A stretch of DNA of 64,000 nucleotides, from assembly GCA_030248065.1 (NCBI GenBank), contig JASAMV010003794.1, forward strand, positions 1 through 64,000, in the 5' to 3' direction. The translations under genes and the position numbers were made by a program. This DNA is from Rhynchonema sp. JSB1_4. Its lineage: Eukaryota > Nematoda > Chromadorea > Monhysterida > Xyalidae. This document shows, piece after piece, positions 20,001 to 31,380 of this stretch. Every line of letters begins with the position of its first letter. Within the stretch, counting starts at the first letter, position 1. Below the pieces are notes generated by a model, which saw only the letters and a list, made by a program, of their open reading frames with translations, ran no database searches and was not told the origin of the DNA.

Positions 20001-21912
20001 ACGATTTTATGTGTTATAATACCATGGAATGAAACATCACGAAGCTGGAGTTATGATCCGGTTTTTAACGCTCCAGCCATAAAACGAACCAATGATCCTG
20101 CCGAGTAGAGGCTGGTTCTGACCGTCTCGGAGACGCTTGCCGGCAAAGGACGATACATGTGCACCTGCGCCATGAAACATCATTAGTATAAGGTGGTAGG
20201 AGAATTGCGCAAAGGCAGTTTGAACACACGTCCACTTTGAGCAACGAAAGCGGACCACATCGTTGTTATCATTCTGATTTTTGATCAGGCTCACTGGATT
20301 AGTCTTGCACTTAGCCACTTCGTGTTGGCTTCGCAAAGTGCATTGGGTGCTGTCTTGTGGACGTGCTTTGCACTAAGGATGATAGATCACTACATCGTAT
20401 CGTTATTCGGCTTTGCAGGTCTTGGCCTACTCTATTTTCTTTTGCTTTAGATTCAGCGCTTTTTGGACACTGCTCTTTTTGCTTGGGACAACCTTGCTCA
20501 AACTGGCTGTGTGCTCGAATTGTCCGCGTGTCGCCATTAGGGAGCATATACGTAGATAGAACTGGAATTATTTCTGGCCTAGAATGAAAATGTTTTGCTC
20601 CAGAAACATTTCTAGTTCTATCTATGCGCGCCCTAAATGAATCGTAACAACCACCACAACGGTCTATCCAATGACCAACCCAGACTGTGTCCAATCAGCG
20701 TGACCTTGCCAGTATCGACATGTCTCAGGTCACTCAATCGTTGCACAATATAGCCAACAATGGCGCCCATCACGCGAACATTTGATGTGGCTTGAAAGTA
20801 GTTCGCATGCGTCCAGCCACCGTCAGATCCACCGGGCCACAGGGCCAACAGAACGTTGATGTTCTGCGTATGTGTTTGGATTGCGATTGGGAGCCGGTCA
20901 AAGAAGCTGGGCAAGTGTGATATGTTTTATGGATAGCATATTCATGTCATGCTACACTACTCGTGTTATATTTGATGGGTTTAACGCATTTGTACAGTCT
21001 GCACCGTTGTCATTTTCACAACACGCTCGTTCGCTTAGGATTAGGCCGTTTTGGCTCGCGTTCACGGGGACCCCGCCCAAGCCACACTCCAAGTCAAAAA
21101 CAAAGCTGGACATGAACACCGAGGCCCAGATGCGTGCTATATGCTGTTTGAAATTGTGCTTTTGAACTCGGGGAACGAAGGTATTATTGAAACGTGCGCA
21201 TGAATATCCTTACCGCCAGTCGTTTGTGAAAAATAGAAGAAAATAAAACCCTACGAACTGAATAAGGCCGCCAGTCGTTTATGAAAAATAGAAGAGAATA
21301 AAACCCTATAAACTGAATAATGCTGCTCACATGGGAAGATTGCGTGATTTTCAGAGCACACATAAACTTTGTTTCCGGTTTTTGCGGAAAAGATTGTTTA
21401 TGTCGTTTGGGAAATTCCACACATCAATGTGTGCGAACTACACGCATTAATGTACGGCATTCAAAATCAATTCGCTACACAATCACGCCCCCACCAACCT
21501 CGGTCCCCAACAGACTATCCTTCGTGATCAACATCCACGGTTCCTGATGTCCCTGGAATCCGTGAATGACAATCGCGAGCGGCAGGCTCGGGTCCATTTG
21601 AAGCTGCATAATTGACGGGTCGAGATGATGAAGAAAATCAATCGTCTGATTCAGTTTCGGCGCGTTTTTGGCGTAGAACTCGAAATAGGGCGCGATTTCC
21701 TGCGGCGATTTCGGGTGCACCATATCTTTGCAGAATGGACTGTTCTTGCTGATGTTGAACCAGCCCAAATCGACGGGGTCGGTGTAATGGCAGGACACCG
21801 TTTGACAACTCAATGGGTCAAACGAGGATTGGGTGATGCATGGGTTAGCCGCACAAGGTAAAAACGTGATCACTAGGATCAGGCACAGCACGGGAATCAA
21901 GAATCTCAACAT
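17036..21912 (-). CDS. Secreted pancreatic-type lipase with PLAT domain and very short lid (9 exons)
   Basis: Exons (5' to 3') 21499-21912, 20680-20863, 20090-20164, 19353-19544, 18625-18759, 18029-18163, 17631-17755, 17399-17553 and 17036-17105 join to 494 residues. An N-terminal signal peptide (residues 1 to about 22) is followed by the alpha/beta-hydrolase domain. All triad residues are visible: Ser198 in GHSLG, Asp227 in LDPAGP and His297 in CSHDRAY. The C-terminal part (about 378-494) is a PLAT-type beta domain (QYLFTMTV). Only six residues separate the two lid cysteines (288 and 295), against roughly 23 in classical pancreatic lipase. Short lids usually go with phospholipase A1 or galactolipase activity, so substrate is uncertain. 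Phases fit at every junction. The acceptor of exon 8 is the weakest choice because other AGs precede it. Confidence 0.9.
17122..17355. mobile_element. TIR MITE, tatagtccatc.atcagctcatg family
   Basis: Left ttgtatagtccatccatcagctcatg-type terminus and right inverse catgagctgatcgatggactatacaa. It lies within the last lipase intron. Similar termini recur near 17835, 17985, 18535, 18945 and 19235, all within the lipase gene. Confidence 0.75.
18945..19265. mobile_element. TIR MITE of the same family in a lipase intron
   Basis: Arms of about 80 bp (gtccatcagctcatctcac and the inverse gtgccacgagctggtggac), including inverted gaagggaaca and atgaaagagaaattga/tcaatttctccatcat blocks, around an AT-rich centre. 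Confidence 0.8.
19893..20060. repeat. Dispersed repeat shared with 27908-28070
   Basis: Both copies read agggtgrccnaaataggaacgcaac, then a variable middle, then tgaaacatcaycaagctggagt. Each abuts the 3' side of an exon: lipase exon 3 here, and the stop codon of the Cys-rich gene at 28072. The start resembles a mariner-type terminus; this is inference. Confidence 0.6.
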
Positions 21913-21993
21913 GGTCGTGAGCTGATTTTTTTTTGCAAATTAAGGCTGTATTACTTGCACAATAGACTGACTTCGTAACCTAACCTTGTCAGA

Positions 21994-22002
21994 CTTTTTA
22001 TA
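21994..22002 (-). promoter_or_regulatory. Probable TATA box of the lipase gene
   Basis: TATAAAAAG on the minus strand, 82-90 bases upstream of the ATG at 21912. Position and sequence suit a TATA box; the start site was not determined. Confidence 0.5.
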
Positions 22003-22277
22003 TTATGTTATCAGGTTAGGTGCGAGATAAGATAGTCTTTTTTTCGTGTGAAATTCTCCAGGGAGCTGTGACGCTGCGTGAGAGTGTGAGCAGCTGTTTC
22101 GTCACTGATTATCCAATGACGTCAAATAGAAACATCAGCATTATGTCGTTCCTTTCCTCCGGATTTGCAATCAATAGATGTATGTAGCTCTCGAAAATAC
22201 CCAACTGATAAGAAACAGAGCGATCAACAGTTATCATGTGGTGACAAAATTCTGGACATATCGCGCCGATATACACA

Positions 22278-22352
22278 CAGTTAGATTAACAAAAGGTAAA
22301 AAAATTTTCAGAAAAAACTTCGATGATGAAAAAAATTTTTGATCCAACCCTG
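22278..22352. mobile_element. Very short hAT-like remnant (75 bp)
   Basis: Starts CAGTTAGATT and ends ATCCAACCCTG. Flanks tatacaca and gatacaca agree at seven of eight positions. Probably a deletion derivative of the CAGGGTTGGAT family. Confidence 0.6.
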
Positions 22353-22720
22353 GATACACAGACGCACACACAACAAAAATGGCGTGCCGTATTGTACCAA
22401 CAAATCGACTGCAAAATGTATACTGTGTGTCTGACACGCAAGTACAGCTTAAAAACAGAAAACCAAAAAAACGTTTGATCATCACTAGTGTGCTTTTCAA
22501 CATCGACAATCAAAAATTGATTTCTGGTGACCGAAGCTCCAGAAATAAATGACCAGCCGCATTGTTGAAAGTACAATGTCAGAATTCCAAGCAATCAGTG
22601 GAGTAAAATTGTTGATCCACGCGTATGTTGGAAATATTCCCCAAGACTCCCTGTTCATTTTATGGGCGAACGGGCCGATTGTTTTACCCCGGCTCTCCTG
22701 TCCGGAGCCTCGGTGTCCGG

Positions 22721-23402
22721 TTAAAAAAAATTTTATTCGAACCCCATTTTTTAAAAAAAATTTTTTTAATTAAAAATTTTTTTATTCCAGCCAAAATCTG
22801 CCCAACACGATAAAAAATGAGCGCCCAGGTACAAAATAGGGATATTTTTGTTACATAATGTGTTCTAAGTGCATATAAAGCGCAGGTGATACGAAAACCA
22901 TGCTATCCAATGGTCTATAAATACCAACCATACTCAGGTACACACCCGTACCCTTTCCCCAGGTGGTGCGGGTGTGATGGTATGGCTTTCTGATATTCGG
23001 GATGGGAATTTTGGGTGAAATTATGACGTCTAGGTTCACGACCAATGCAAATAAGCTGCACATAGTGTGAAATTAGAGTGAATACAAAATAGAGTCACTC
23101 CTTTGGGTCTGGTCCATGGATAAATAAATGCCCAAACAGTCACATGTATACGTGTGTAGTCATATGAGAGTGAGTGTGCCCACTATGTCTAGATGGCACA
23201 AAACAACGATTATGGCACCCAATACACCCATGGTAGGGTTAGGTTATGTCAACACCAACAGTAGCAATTTTTATGCAAAAAATAGCACTTTTAGAGCAAG
23301 AAATAGAGAAATTTTCTAATTTTGAAATAATAAAAATTTTTTTTGACTTTTGGGACGAACTTTTAAAAAAAAATTTTTAATAAAATTTTTTTTAAACCAC
23401 TG
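22721..23402. mobile_element. hAT-like MITE, family I (reverse copy, left end lost)
   Basis: The right end AAACCACTG is followed by gtccggac. At the left the target copy reads gtccgg and joins directly to ttaaaaaaaa, so the terminal CAGTGG and two bases of the duplication are missing. The body is the reverse of 9377-10085. It ends 64 bases beyond the stop of the membrane-protein reading frame. Confidence 0.8.
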
Positions 23403-23466
23403 GTCCGGACTACTCACAGACCTCAGTCACCCATTGGGGGGTCAACAATCTGCCCAAGACAGCTCC

Positions 23467-23769
23467 CTAGATCCCAATTCCATCAGTGACGCCTTCGGTG
23501 ATCACACTCGCGTTATCTTCGGCAGCATCCCTTGACAATTTCCCACGATTGTTGATGTTGTTGTTCTTGTTGTTGAGCATCAGCGCGTTTCGCTCCTGTC
23601 CGCTCATCAGCCGTCGTTGAGCGTGTTTCCTCGTGCTCGCTCGGTGGCAATAGAACACATTGACAATGACCAGTACGTAGAAGAGAGTGCCCGCAACCAG
23701 ACTGCAGCACAGAAGCACGATCACGAACGCGAGATTGCCGCCCGCAGGCGCCTGCAAATGCGCAAGCAT
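23467..23769 (-). CDS. Small single-pass membrane protein, or last exon of one
   Basis: An open frame of 100 codons. Residues about 11-39 form a strong hydrophobic segment (LAFVIVLLCCSLVAGTLFYV region). A basic stretch (RASTRKHAQRRL) and a polar Asn-rich tail follow, suggesting a cytoplasmic C-terminus under the positive-inside rule. I do not recognise the family. The bases before codon 7 read CATTTGCAG and could be a splice acceptor at 23751, in which case this is the final exon of a larger type I membrane protein. No upstream exon was identified. Confidence 0.5.
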   Translation of the reverse strand: MLAHLQAPAGGNLAFVIVLLCCSLVAGTLFYVLVIVNVFYCHRASTRKHAQRRLMSGQERNALMLNNKNNNINNRGKLSRDAAEDNASVITEGVTDGIGI

Positions 23770-23823
23770 TTTTTGGCATCTTTGGGATAGCTTATTTTAA
23801 CTGCCGCGTGTGAACATTAGGTA

Positions 23824-24050
23824 TACGCTGACAATACTGTTGGGAGAAACTTTTCAAGCGTGTTGCCTGATTCGTAAAGCACACGCAATTGGCGCAGCCA
23901 GCTGATTTTCGTAGCATTTCGCAATTCACTACGTTAGACTTGTGTGTTGAGCGGCTGGCTGTCACGTGACAGCTGCAGCTAATACACGCATAATGATCTT
24001 TACGGATCAGGCAACGCGTTTGAAAGGTTTCTCCCAGTACTGTCGGCGTA
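23824..24050. mobile_element. Palindromic MITE, gcctgattcgtaaag family
   Basis: Inverted arms tacgctgacaatactgttgg and the inverse ctcccagtactgtcggcgta, with an inner gtcacgtgacagctgc palindrome. A related copy is at 54460-54620. Confidence 0.75.
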
Positions 24051-25035
24051 TAAATACCGGTTCCAGCTTCGCTGAAAATCCGTCTCACACAAATCAAAAC
24101 GTGTCAATGGCTCTGTGACACATACAGTAAGTAAAGCATTCGTTTTTGACGCAGTTCTAACACAACACACGGCTGTCGTGACATTGTTTTGATTCTGGGT
24201 CCAAATGAAATGAATAAACAGCGAGTCAAGAACCACTTGAATGTTTTTGTCACAACACAACAACAGGCTACAGTCATTGAGCAAAGAACAGAATGTCTTC
24301 GTTTTTACCTCATTACGTTGTTCGGCAGTGAGTATTTCTGTCAACGGGTTACTACTCCCATTGTTGAAACGTCGATGCGGTAACATTGTCGCGGCTTGCA
24401 CCATGATCCGCGGGAAAGCTTGATCACAAAATTATATGTCAAGTTTTGCGTTTTCAAAGCAGTTCGTTATTTTTAATGGCGCACAGTTTTGATCCTTGTT
24501 ATCCACACAAACAAATATTCGCAATCTGAAACAAAGTAGCACTGTGGGTTCACATGAACACTCACTTCGCAATGCTCTTCTCGATCGTGAGGTCGCTGTT
24601 TTTTCAAGCAAATGATACGAATAAACAACAGCTATACCACACTATAGTATTTCTTGAGAGACAGAAAAAACATGCGCTGTTTGCGTGGTTTGAGCTCGCA
24701 TGTGAGAGAGACCAGAGCCGGAAAACAAAGCGGATGCGTGCGTTTAAGAAGGAATCGCATGCCGCGCGTACCATATCCTGATGTACAGTATATACTTGTC
24801 TGAGTGTCGCAAATGTCTTGCGGACAAAAACGTTATTTGAACCGAAACTCCATGGAGAGTAATTTTGTTCGTGCGATAATAACACAATGCGTCTGCTTCT
24901 GCGAGCACTTCACATGATCAGCCAACGACAAAAAAACAAAAGGTGATTCAATTTTTCAATTTCAGGCAAGTGAACCTGCTGGTGGAGTGAAAAAGAGCCA
25001 GATTTCTCAATCCTTCTCTCTCTCCCTTTCTTTGT
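24051..25035. other. No gene seen
   Basis: Short open frames on both strands, none with a recognisable domain or consistent splice sites. Confidence 0.4.
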
Positions 25036-25470
25036 GCCATATAGACATGGTGCACACACTCACAGGGCCTCTCATATGACTACTCACGTACATGTGACTG
25101 GGTGGGCATTTATTTGTCCATGTTCCAGACCCGAAAGGAGTGATTCGATGTAATATTCACTCTGATTTCACAACATGTGCAGCTTATTTGCATTGGTCGT
25201 GTACCTAGACGCAACAATTTCACCCAAAATTCCCATCCCGAATATCAGAAAGCCATACCATCACACCCGCACCACCTGGGGAAGGGTACGGGCGTGTACC
25301 TAACTCTATGGTTGTTACTTGTCCACCATTGGATAGCATGGTTTTCGTATCACCTGTGCTTTATATGCACTTAGAACACATTATGTAACAAAAATATAAA
25401 CCTATTTTGTGCTTGAGCGCTCATTTTTTATCGTTTTGGGCAGATTTTGTCTGGAATAAAAAAAATTTCA
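25036..25470. mobile_element. Family I hAT-like MITE, truncated copy
   Basis: Collinear with the central part of 9377-10085: catggtgcacacactcac, gtgactgggtgggcat and the tgctttatatgcact words in the same order. Neither terminus is preserved. Confidence 0.75.
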
Positions 25471-25475
25471 ATTGT

Positions 25476-25770
25476 TAAAGGCGGAATGCGGAAATTGGTT
25501 AGCAGATAAACGCGGAATGGCAGATTTCTGCATTCCGCATTCCGCGTTTATCTGCTCACCTTTGCGGAATGGTGCGTGCTTGGGTGACGATGACAACTTC
25601 CAGCGTGCTGTGCTGACCTCAAAATGTTGCGTGTTAACGCAAACAGCAACTGAGAGGTTTGACCAAAAGCATAAATTTACTTGCAGAAATGCAGAATTCC
25701 GCAAAGGTGAGCAGATAAACGCGGAATGCGGAATGCAGAAATCTGCCATTCCGCGTTTATCTGCTCACAG
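25476..25770. repeat. Inverted-repeat element, cagataaacgcggaatg family
   Basis: Arms at 25500-25570 and 25690-25770 are inverted copies built on cagataaacgcggaatg, itself locally palindromic. The centre (atgacaacttccagcgtgctg) resembles 18325-18380. Confidence 0.75.
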
Positions 25771-26484
25771 CCTAAGCCTATAAATGGGTCAAATATGCTG
25801 GGCCTGAATCGGCCGGGCCTGAAAAGTCGCGGAATACTGAAAACGTTCTCACGGGACTCCCTGCTGTGTGGCACCGGCTTCTCGCTATTCTTCTGTGCTG
25901 ATCTTCGATCTTTTCCATCCGTTCGCAATGGGCCGTCACTTGTTCATGAGCACCTACTACGGCGCGCCAGTATTTCATGTTTCTCAGTTCGGTGTTTGTG
26001 TAGAATGGCTTTTGTCTCAGACCTGCAGGACTTTTTGTACAGCGTTCGTATGCTTGGTATAAATATGACGAAACCACGAAATATGTGAAAAAGTTTGGAA
26101 CCATATTTAGGTCTCCTAATTTTCGGCATCAGTTTTACTCGGGGCTTTGTGATTAAAAAATTGGGTGTCAAAATCAATTTTATACCGTGAATGCGTGTTT
26201 GCACGGGTTATAAACCGCACTGTTATTAAAACTAGGACACACCTTTTATAGCCCTAATTGTGATTAGTTCATAAAAAAAATTAATTCTGATGATTAACAA
26301 TATCTAAGACGCGAAAGGTTTCCCAAAATTTTTATCGCAAATAAAATAATGTTCGTTGTTTATTATGAATATGAATGTATTCGCGAAACGATGAGCCTTA
26401 TCAACTTTGAGGGCAAGTCCATGGACTAATGGACTTGACTTATGCGTTGGCAAATTTTGGTCGAGCATCATTTTATAATAGTGT

Positions 26485-26555
26485 TGGCGCACTAATTTCG
26501 ACCTGCTTGAAAGTTGTTCACTTGGTGCGCAGGTGAAATTAGTACGCCAAATTTA
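26485..26555. repeat. Hairpin MITE, gcactaatttcgacc family
   Basis: Arms ttggcgcactaatttcgacc and aggtgaaattagtacgccaa. It is related to 7808-7888 and 13690-13785, but the loop and outer bases differ. Confidence 0.65.
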
Positions 26556-27153
26556 TCGCAAGATAGCACAACCAGAATTTGCCAATGCCCAAATCCAAGT
26601 CCATGCCAGAGTATAGACTTGTCTTCGCCACAGTTGATACTGCCGTATATGAATGAAAAGGCAATCATTTCGAGATTATAATGGTTTACGTGTGTATATC
26701 ATCGAATTAATATTGTTAACCCAGACAATTGAACAATTTGCGTTCGATACTCAGGAGAAGGCAGGGTGGAAACGTGTTGAATTTTGGCGGTGAATCATTT
26801 TGACTGTTTGTTTTTTTTGAAGGGTTAAACTGCCATTTTTTTAACTTATGGTCCCCATATGGAAAATGGGGACAACTGGAATTTTCCAAAATCATTTTTC
26901 CAAAATAGAGTCCCCAGGAGGTAATTGGAAAAACCTCCCTTTTCACCAAAATCTTTTTTGTGGACTGTGGAGCTCAGCAACCAACTTTAATGAATTCAAC
27001 GCTATGTTTGTTAATTCAAACATTAGCAAACGTTCTCAAAAGCAAAATAACAATCTGAATCAGACCGACACCACTGCCAAATGGACGAAACATTGTTTTA
27101 CCATGCAAAAGACTGTATTGTGGGTCTTAGTCGTGTGATAACACTCATACAAG

Positions 27154-27851
27154 CAGGGTTGTTTCCAAAAAAAGTGGTTAATTAAAAAAAAATTTTTAAA
27201 AAAAATTTTTTTGAAACTCAGATTTTGCTTTTTTTTAATAAAAAAAGTTGCCCAAAAAGGGCTGAAATGTCCAAAAATGGCCTTTTTTTGAGGCCAAAAA
27301 TTGACACTTTTTTCCTGTGGACGGGACAATTTTTCCAAAATCGCGCCAGCGGCGCCCTGTATTGTCCCCAAAACCGTACAGGGATGCGCGGGGCTGGTCT
27401 TTTATAGCCATGTGGCACCGATAACGTACCACTGCATGCTACAACACATGTATATATGCAAGTCTGGTGCAAAACCGGGCGCGCAAAGTCGATCTGACAC
27501 GCAAGATTTGGGCTGTAATCGATATTTTGATTGTCGTATACCAGATATACGGCATTGGATGCATTAAAATACGTTGTACTGCATGCTACAATACATTAGA
27601 GTAACATCGTTAGTCAACATCAACCTCAGACTGGTCGGAGACCATAGAATCTGCACAATACTAACGGGTGTCACCACACAAGTTGGGTCTCAGGCGAAAA
27701 TTTTTCAATTTTTGAAAAATATGCTGTATCGATTTCATTTATCCTGAAACGTCGTTTGCAACACTTTTTCTAATAAAAAAAATTTTCGTCAAAAAAAAAA
27801 TTTTTTTTTTAAAAAAAGCTCGTTAATAAAAAAATTTTTTTTTCAACCCTG
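27154..27851. mobile_element. hAT-like MITE, CAGGGTTG family (copy 2)
   Basis: Ends CAGGGTTG and CAACCCTG, with a perfect 8-bp duplication catacaag (27146-27153, 27852-27859). It is highly similar to 3493-4211 in the same orientation, including the region near 27330-27600. Confidence 0.93.
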
Positions 27852-27905
27852 CATACAAGTGTACCTCAACTGTAAATGTATGTAACTGGTGTCGGCAAGT
27901 TTGTG

Positions 27906-28070
27906 CCTACAGGGTGGCCCAAATAGGAACGCAACACTTTTGAGGGTTTCGTGCTCGGCGTTGGCTGAGTCCGTTTGATATACGAACAGCACATCAATCG
28001 AACGCAAAACATTCAGTTTTTTCTGCCCAGAACATCATCGGTTGAAACATCATCAAGCTGGAGTGATGCA
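27906..28070. repeat. Dispersed repeat shared with 19893-20060
   Basis: Second copy of the agggtgrccnaaataggaacgcaac...tgaaacatcaycaagctggagt repeat. It ends within a few bases of the stop codon of the Cys-rich gene. Confidence 0.6.
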
Positions 28071-28071
28071 G

Positions 28072-28990
28072 TTAACGCATAGCGCCCGGCGGCGGGCCGC
28101 CGCACTTATTACAGCGGGGCTGGGTGGTGGCGACCGGGCAACACGAGTAGGGACAATACAGACAATCATTCTTGGTCGCGCAGTCGTCGGCGGTGATGCA
28201 CGCAACATCGCAGTGGTTAGTTGACGAGCCTGGCAGTGGACGGTCGTCGCAACCATCCTGCTGCGCCTGATCGCACATGGCTTGCGTGCACACTGAAATA
28301 TATTGATCCCCCCACCGTATGCTCAAGTCAGTGCATTGTGACCGGTGCCCCTGCAGCCGCTTCCCCCCGCTGTTAAAGAAACAACCGGTCACGCACCAAC
28401 GTTTTACTGATCAAAATTGTTTTTGGAACAATACATCCATGCGTGTAACATCAACGAGAGCTGCTGGCCATGTCTTTGTATGCACAGCGCTAGGGCACTG
28501 CGCAGTATGCGTGTGACACTGAGCGCAGCTGGCGGCAATGCCCCAGTTCCTGTGCTTTTCATTTTTCAAAACACAACTCACACAACGTTTCCCACGATAA
28601 TAGCAAACCAGCCACCCTCGCCGCGCGAACGACAAATTTCAACACTGCCGTCAAATAAAACTAATCAACAACTAATCGACTCACCAAGACAGGTTCGAAT
28701 AACACGATGTCTAGCTCTGTTTATGTATACATACATAGTGCCCCCCCCCAGATCAAACGCGGTCGAAGGGTTCTTGACCAGCAGGCTTTTAAGGAAAGCT
28801 CAGCACTAACGTGGGGGCCGTTCGACACACATCCATTCCACGGGCACGTCATAGTAGTCCATGTAGTATGCCCAGTGTGCAATCATCCCTGACGGGTATT
28901 CATTTACGGCAGGGCTCCCGATACATTTCACTTCGATGTCCGCGCTTTGGCGATAAAGCTGTACTGGTGGTATATTGTTATTAATCGCTA
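28072..28990 (-). CDS. Cys-rich, probably secreted protein (3 exons seen, 5' end missing)
   Basis: Three exons join in phase: 28807 to about 28990, 28582-28644 and 28072-28369 (stop at 28072-28074). The first encodes an aromatic-rich segment (HWAYYMDYYDVPVEWMC); the second, ICRSRGEGGWFAIIVGN. The third is a Cys-dense tail with about a dozen cysteines (DDCATKNDCLYCPYSCCP) ending in a Pro-rich GGPPPGAMR. The high even spacing of cysteines suggests an extracellular, disulfide-bonded protein. No family was recognised. The 5' exon with a signal peptide was not found, and the first donor could instead be at 28811. Exons 2 and 3 are supported by phase agreement rather than by homology. Confidence 0.5.
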
Positions 28991-29009
28991 GTTGTAGCTC
29001 AATCATACA

Positions 29010-29913
29010 GGAGATCGGTGAAGCCCCCTTTGGGGATTATTTGGCAAGTTTAAAATTCGGGGACTAAAAAATTTTCCGTCCCTCCCCGTAGCGCATTAGA
29101 GTTTCAGATTACACTGTTTTGGTCAAAATATGTTCGCTGTACCGTACACCATGTTTTGTCACATTACAAAGATTTCGTATGACAAATATTTGTGTCAAAG
29201 TGGCTATGCAAGTAATAACGAACGGTTTATGATGCTCAGAAGCCCAATCATGCATTCACAGTTCAGAAACGACCATGCAACGATTCTGCAATTTTGCAAC
29301 AAGGATCCAAACAATGAGGAAACATGCTACGTTGGCGGAATATGGCTCCGCCCAATAAAAATGCCGGCATAACTATGCACGTTGTCATTCCTGCGTTGAT
29401 CGGGCATAAAAACGGATACTAAGGTCGATATCAAACCTGGTGATTGGATAGGATCTGACGTAATATGGTACATAAACGTTTCGTACAAATTTCTTGTTTT
29501 CACCGGCTTCCAATAGCGCGGAGCGGTGTTTGAAACACAGGATTTCGGGCAGTTACGAAAAACGCGAAATTTTCAGTAATTTTTGGGTACTTTGGGTCCG
29601 ATACCTAAATGTTTAAAAAATTTCAATTTTTGAAATTTTCATGCATACTAGTGCTAAAAAATGATCAAATTCAAAAGTTATTTGTGGTCTGACCCGATCG
29701 TCGTGCAAAGTGGTCGCCTAATAGCTGTAAATTAGGAATAGGACTTTTCCCGCAATGTCCCGTCCTTCAAAATTCTGAAAACCATTTCCCACGACATTTC
29801 CCGTCGTTCAAAATTCCAAACTTCATTTCCCGTTAGAATTCCCGGACCCTTGGGGAAAACGGGAAATTTCTCCAACTTTTCCCGGTCCTTCAAAAACATT
29901 TCCCGCGCGAGCC
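29010..29913. other. No gene called; may hold the 5' exon of the Cys-rich gene
   Basis: An 80-codon open frame at 29130-29372 (+) has no recognisable domain. From 29750 to 29905 cattcccg-type words are repeated (ttcccg, ccttcaaaa), resembling a short phrase array. Confidence 0.4.
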
Positions 29914-30714
29914 CTAGTCCAGCGTCGCACTCACGTTTTCAACACCGTTGTTGCCCTGGAAGCTGACCAGAATCAGTCCCATTGCGTCGCACGCCGCCTG
30001 TATTGTGCCCAACGTGACGTTTTCGCCGATTGGGTACATCTTACCGGCGACCATCGGATCAACGGCGATGTTGGTGATTTGCACCGGGCCGACGGCGATC
30101 GGAATCAGCGCACAACAATGAGTCGTGTTGCCCATGCAACGAGCATTGCTGGAGCCGGAGCCTAGAAATCGCCGGACAATGAATGCCAAGTGGAGTCCCT
30201 GGAGGTTTATTTGGGACGCACTTCGGATTTTGGACTTCAAAATAAAAAAAATATGTCCCAAATAAGCACCCAGCACTTTATTACAGCAATTTATTGTTTT
30301 TGTATTAAAAACACAGCAATAATAACTTCAATCGTGTACATAATTTTCATGATGGCATTTGTGCGTTGTGTAAAGTAGCCTGAGCGAAAGCAGTTGTTGC
30401 ATTATTTATAGCCGTTGCAACCAAAAATTTTTACTCACCGCAATCCGCCCCACCGCCTGCCGGTAGTTCCGCAGCATCCGGAACTTTACTCCCAGCTCGC
30501 TGAAGACCAACGGCTGGCGCTGAATATGGAATCACGAAAAGCTCGCATAATTGCATAATTTTCTTGACATTTACAGGCTCACATCACACATTTAAATTCA
30601 AGATTTTAACGGAACAGTCAATGACTGATTATTACCACTTTCCGGGGGTGCAGCAAAGACGCACGCAGTCGCAGTAAACGCGCACAACAGCAACAGATTG
30701 CTCAATTTTGACAT
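29914..30714 (-). CDS. Small secreted protein, 135 aa (3 exons), family unknown
   Basis: Exons 30636-30714, 30439-30519 and 29914-30161 join with matching phases to exactly 135 codons plus stop. The ATG at 30714 opens a signal peptide (SKLSNLLLLCAFTATACVFA). A low-complexity Ala/Gly-rich linker (exon 2) leads to a compact domain with the start RCMGNTTHCCALIPIAVG and a later ACDAMGLILVSF. It also has two potential N-glycosylation sites near the C-terminus. Spacing of the last Cys and the following strand recalls the nematode C6-type extracellular domain, but the match is weak and I do not assign it. All splice sites are canonical (GTAATA, GTGAGT, TTTCTAG). Confidence 0.72.
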
Positions 30715-30786
30715 GATTTAATGAATATTATTCGAATATTCACTTTTTCGATGATCTGTGGTTTAGGACACTGTTGGGAAAAAACA

Positions 30787-30793
30787 TTTTATA
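30787..30793 (-). promoter_or_regulatory. Possible TATA box of the small secreted protein gene
   Basis: TATAAAA on the minus strand, about 75 bases upstream of the ATG at 30714. Confidence 0.4.
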
Positions 30794-31198
30794 ATAAAAA
30801 AAGACCAAAGAAATTTTTGGTAAAGGTTTACTCACCAGAGCAACTGATGACTGCCGTAATCAAATTGGGATGGAATAGACTTGAACAAAAACAACATCAA
30901 ACTGAACATTTTGCTCTGGAATCGCGCTTTTATGGATGTGAAGATGCAATAATGTTAGTTGTTTTCGATGTACGCTGACGTGGCATTAGTTTCGTGCTCA
31001 AAGCGGGCTCGGTTTCTGTACCGCTGCAACGGGGGATGGGGAACATATGTACAGTACATGTATAAAAGAATACGTTGGTGAACGGGAGCCCTCGTATTTT
31101 CGAATCGATTGTATGAAGGGCTGGTTTTGTGCACTCAGGCACTTGTTGTGTGTCGGTACATCTTTCGACCACGGTTGGCTACACGACATATAGTAACA

Positions 31199-31371
31199 CT
31201 ACGCCAACACGAGCCCGATTTCGGAGGTGCTAGATTGGTGAAACATTGATACGTGGCTGCTGATGTGGGAAAATTTACACGTTGTGGAATACAACGTAGT
31301 GCATGAGGATTTCTCTTTCTTTTGGTTTTGCTAGTGCACCAACTCCGAAATCGGGCTCGTGTTGGCGTAGT
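31199..31371. mobile_element. TIR MITE, ctacgccaacacgagcccg family (copy 1)
   Basis: Termini ctacgccaacacgagcccga and tcgggctcgtgttggcgtag are exact inverses, extended by tttcgga. The centre shares gtggctgctga...gttacacgttgtggaat-type sequence with the copy at 58415-58582. Both are followed by tttgcctttac. Confidence 0.85.
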
Positions 31372-31378
31372 TTGCCTT

Positions 31379-31380
31379 TA

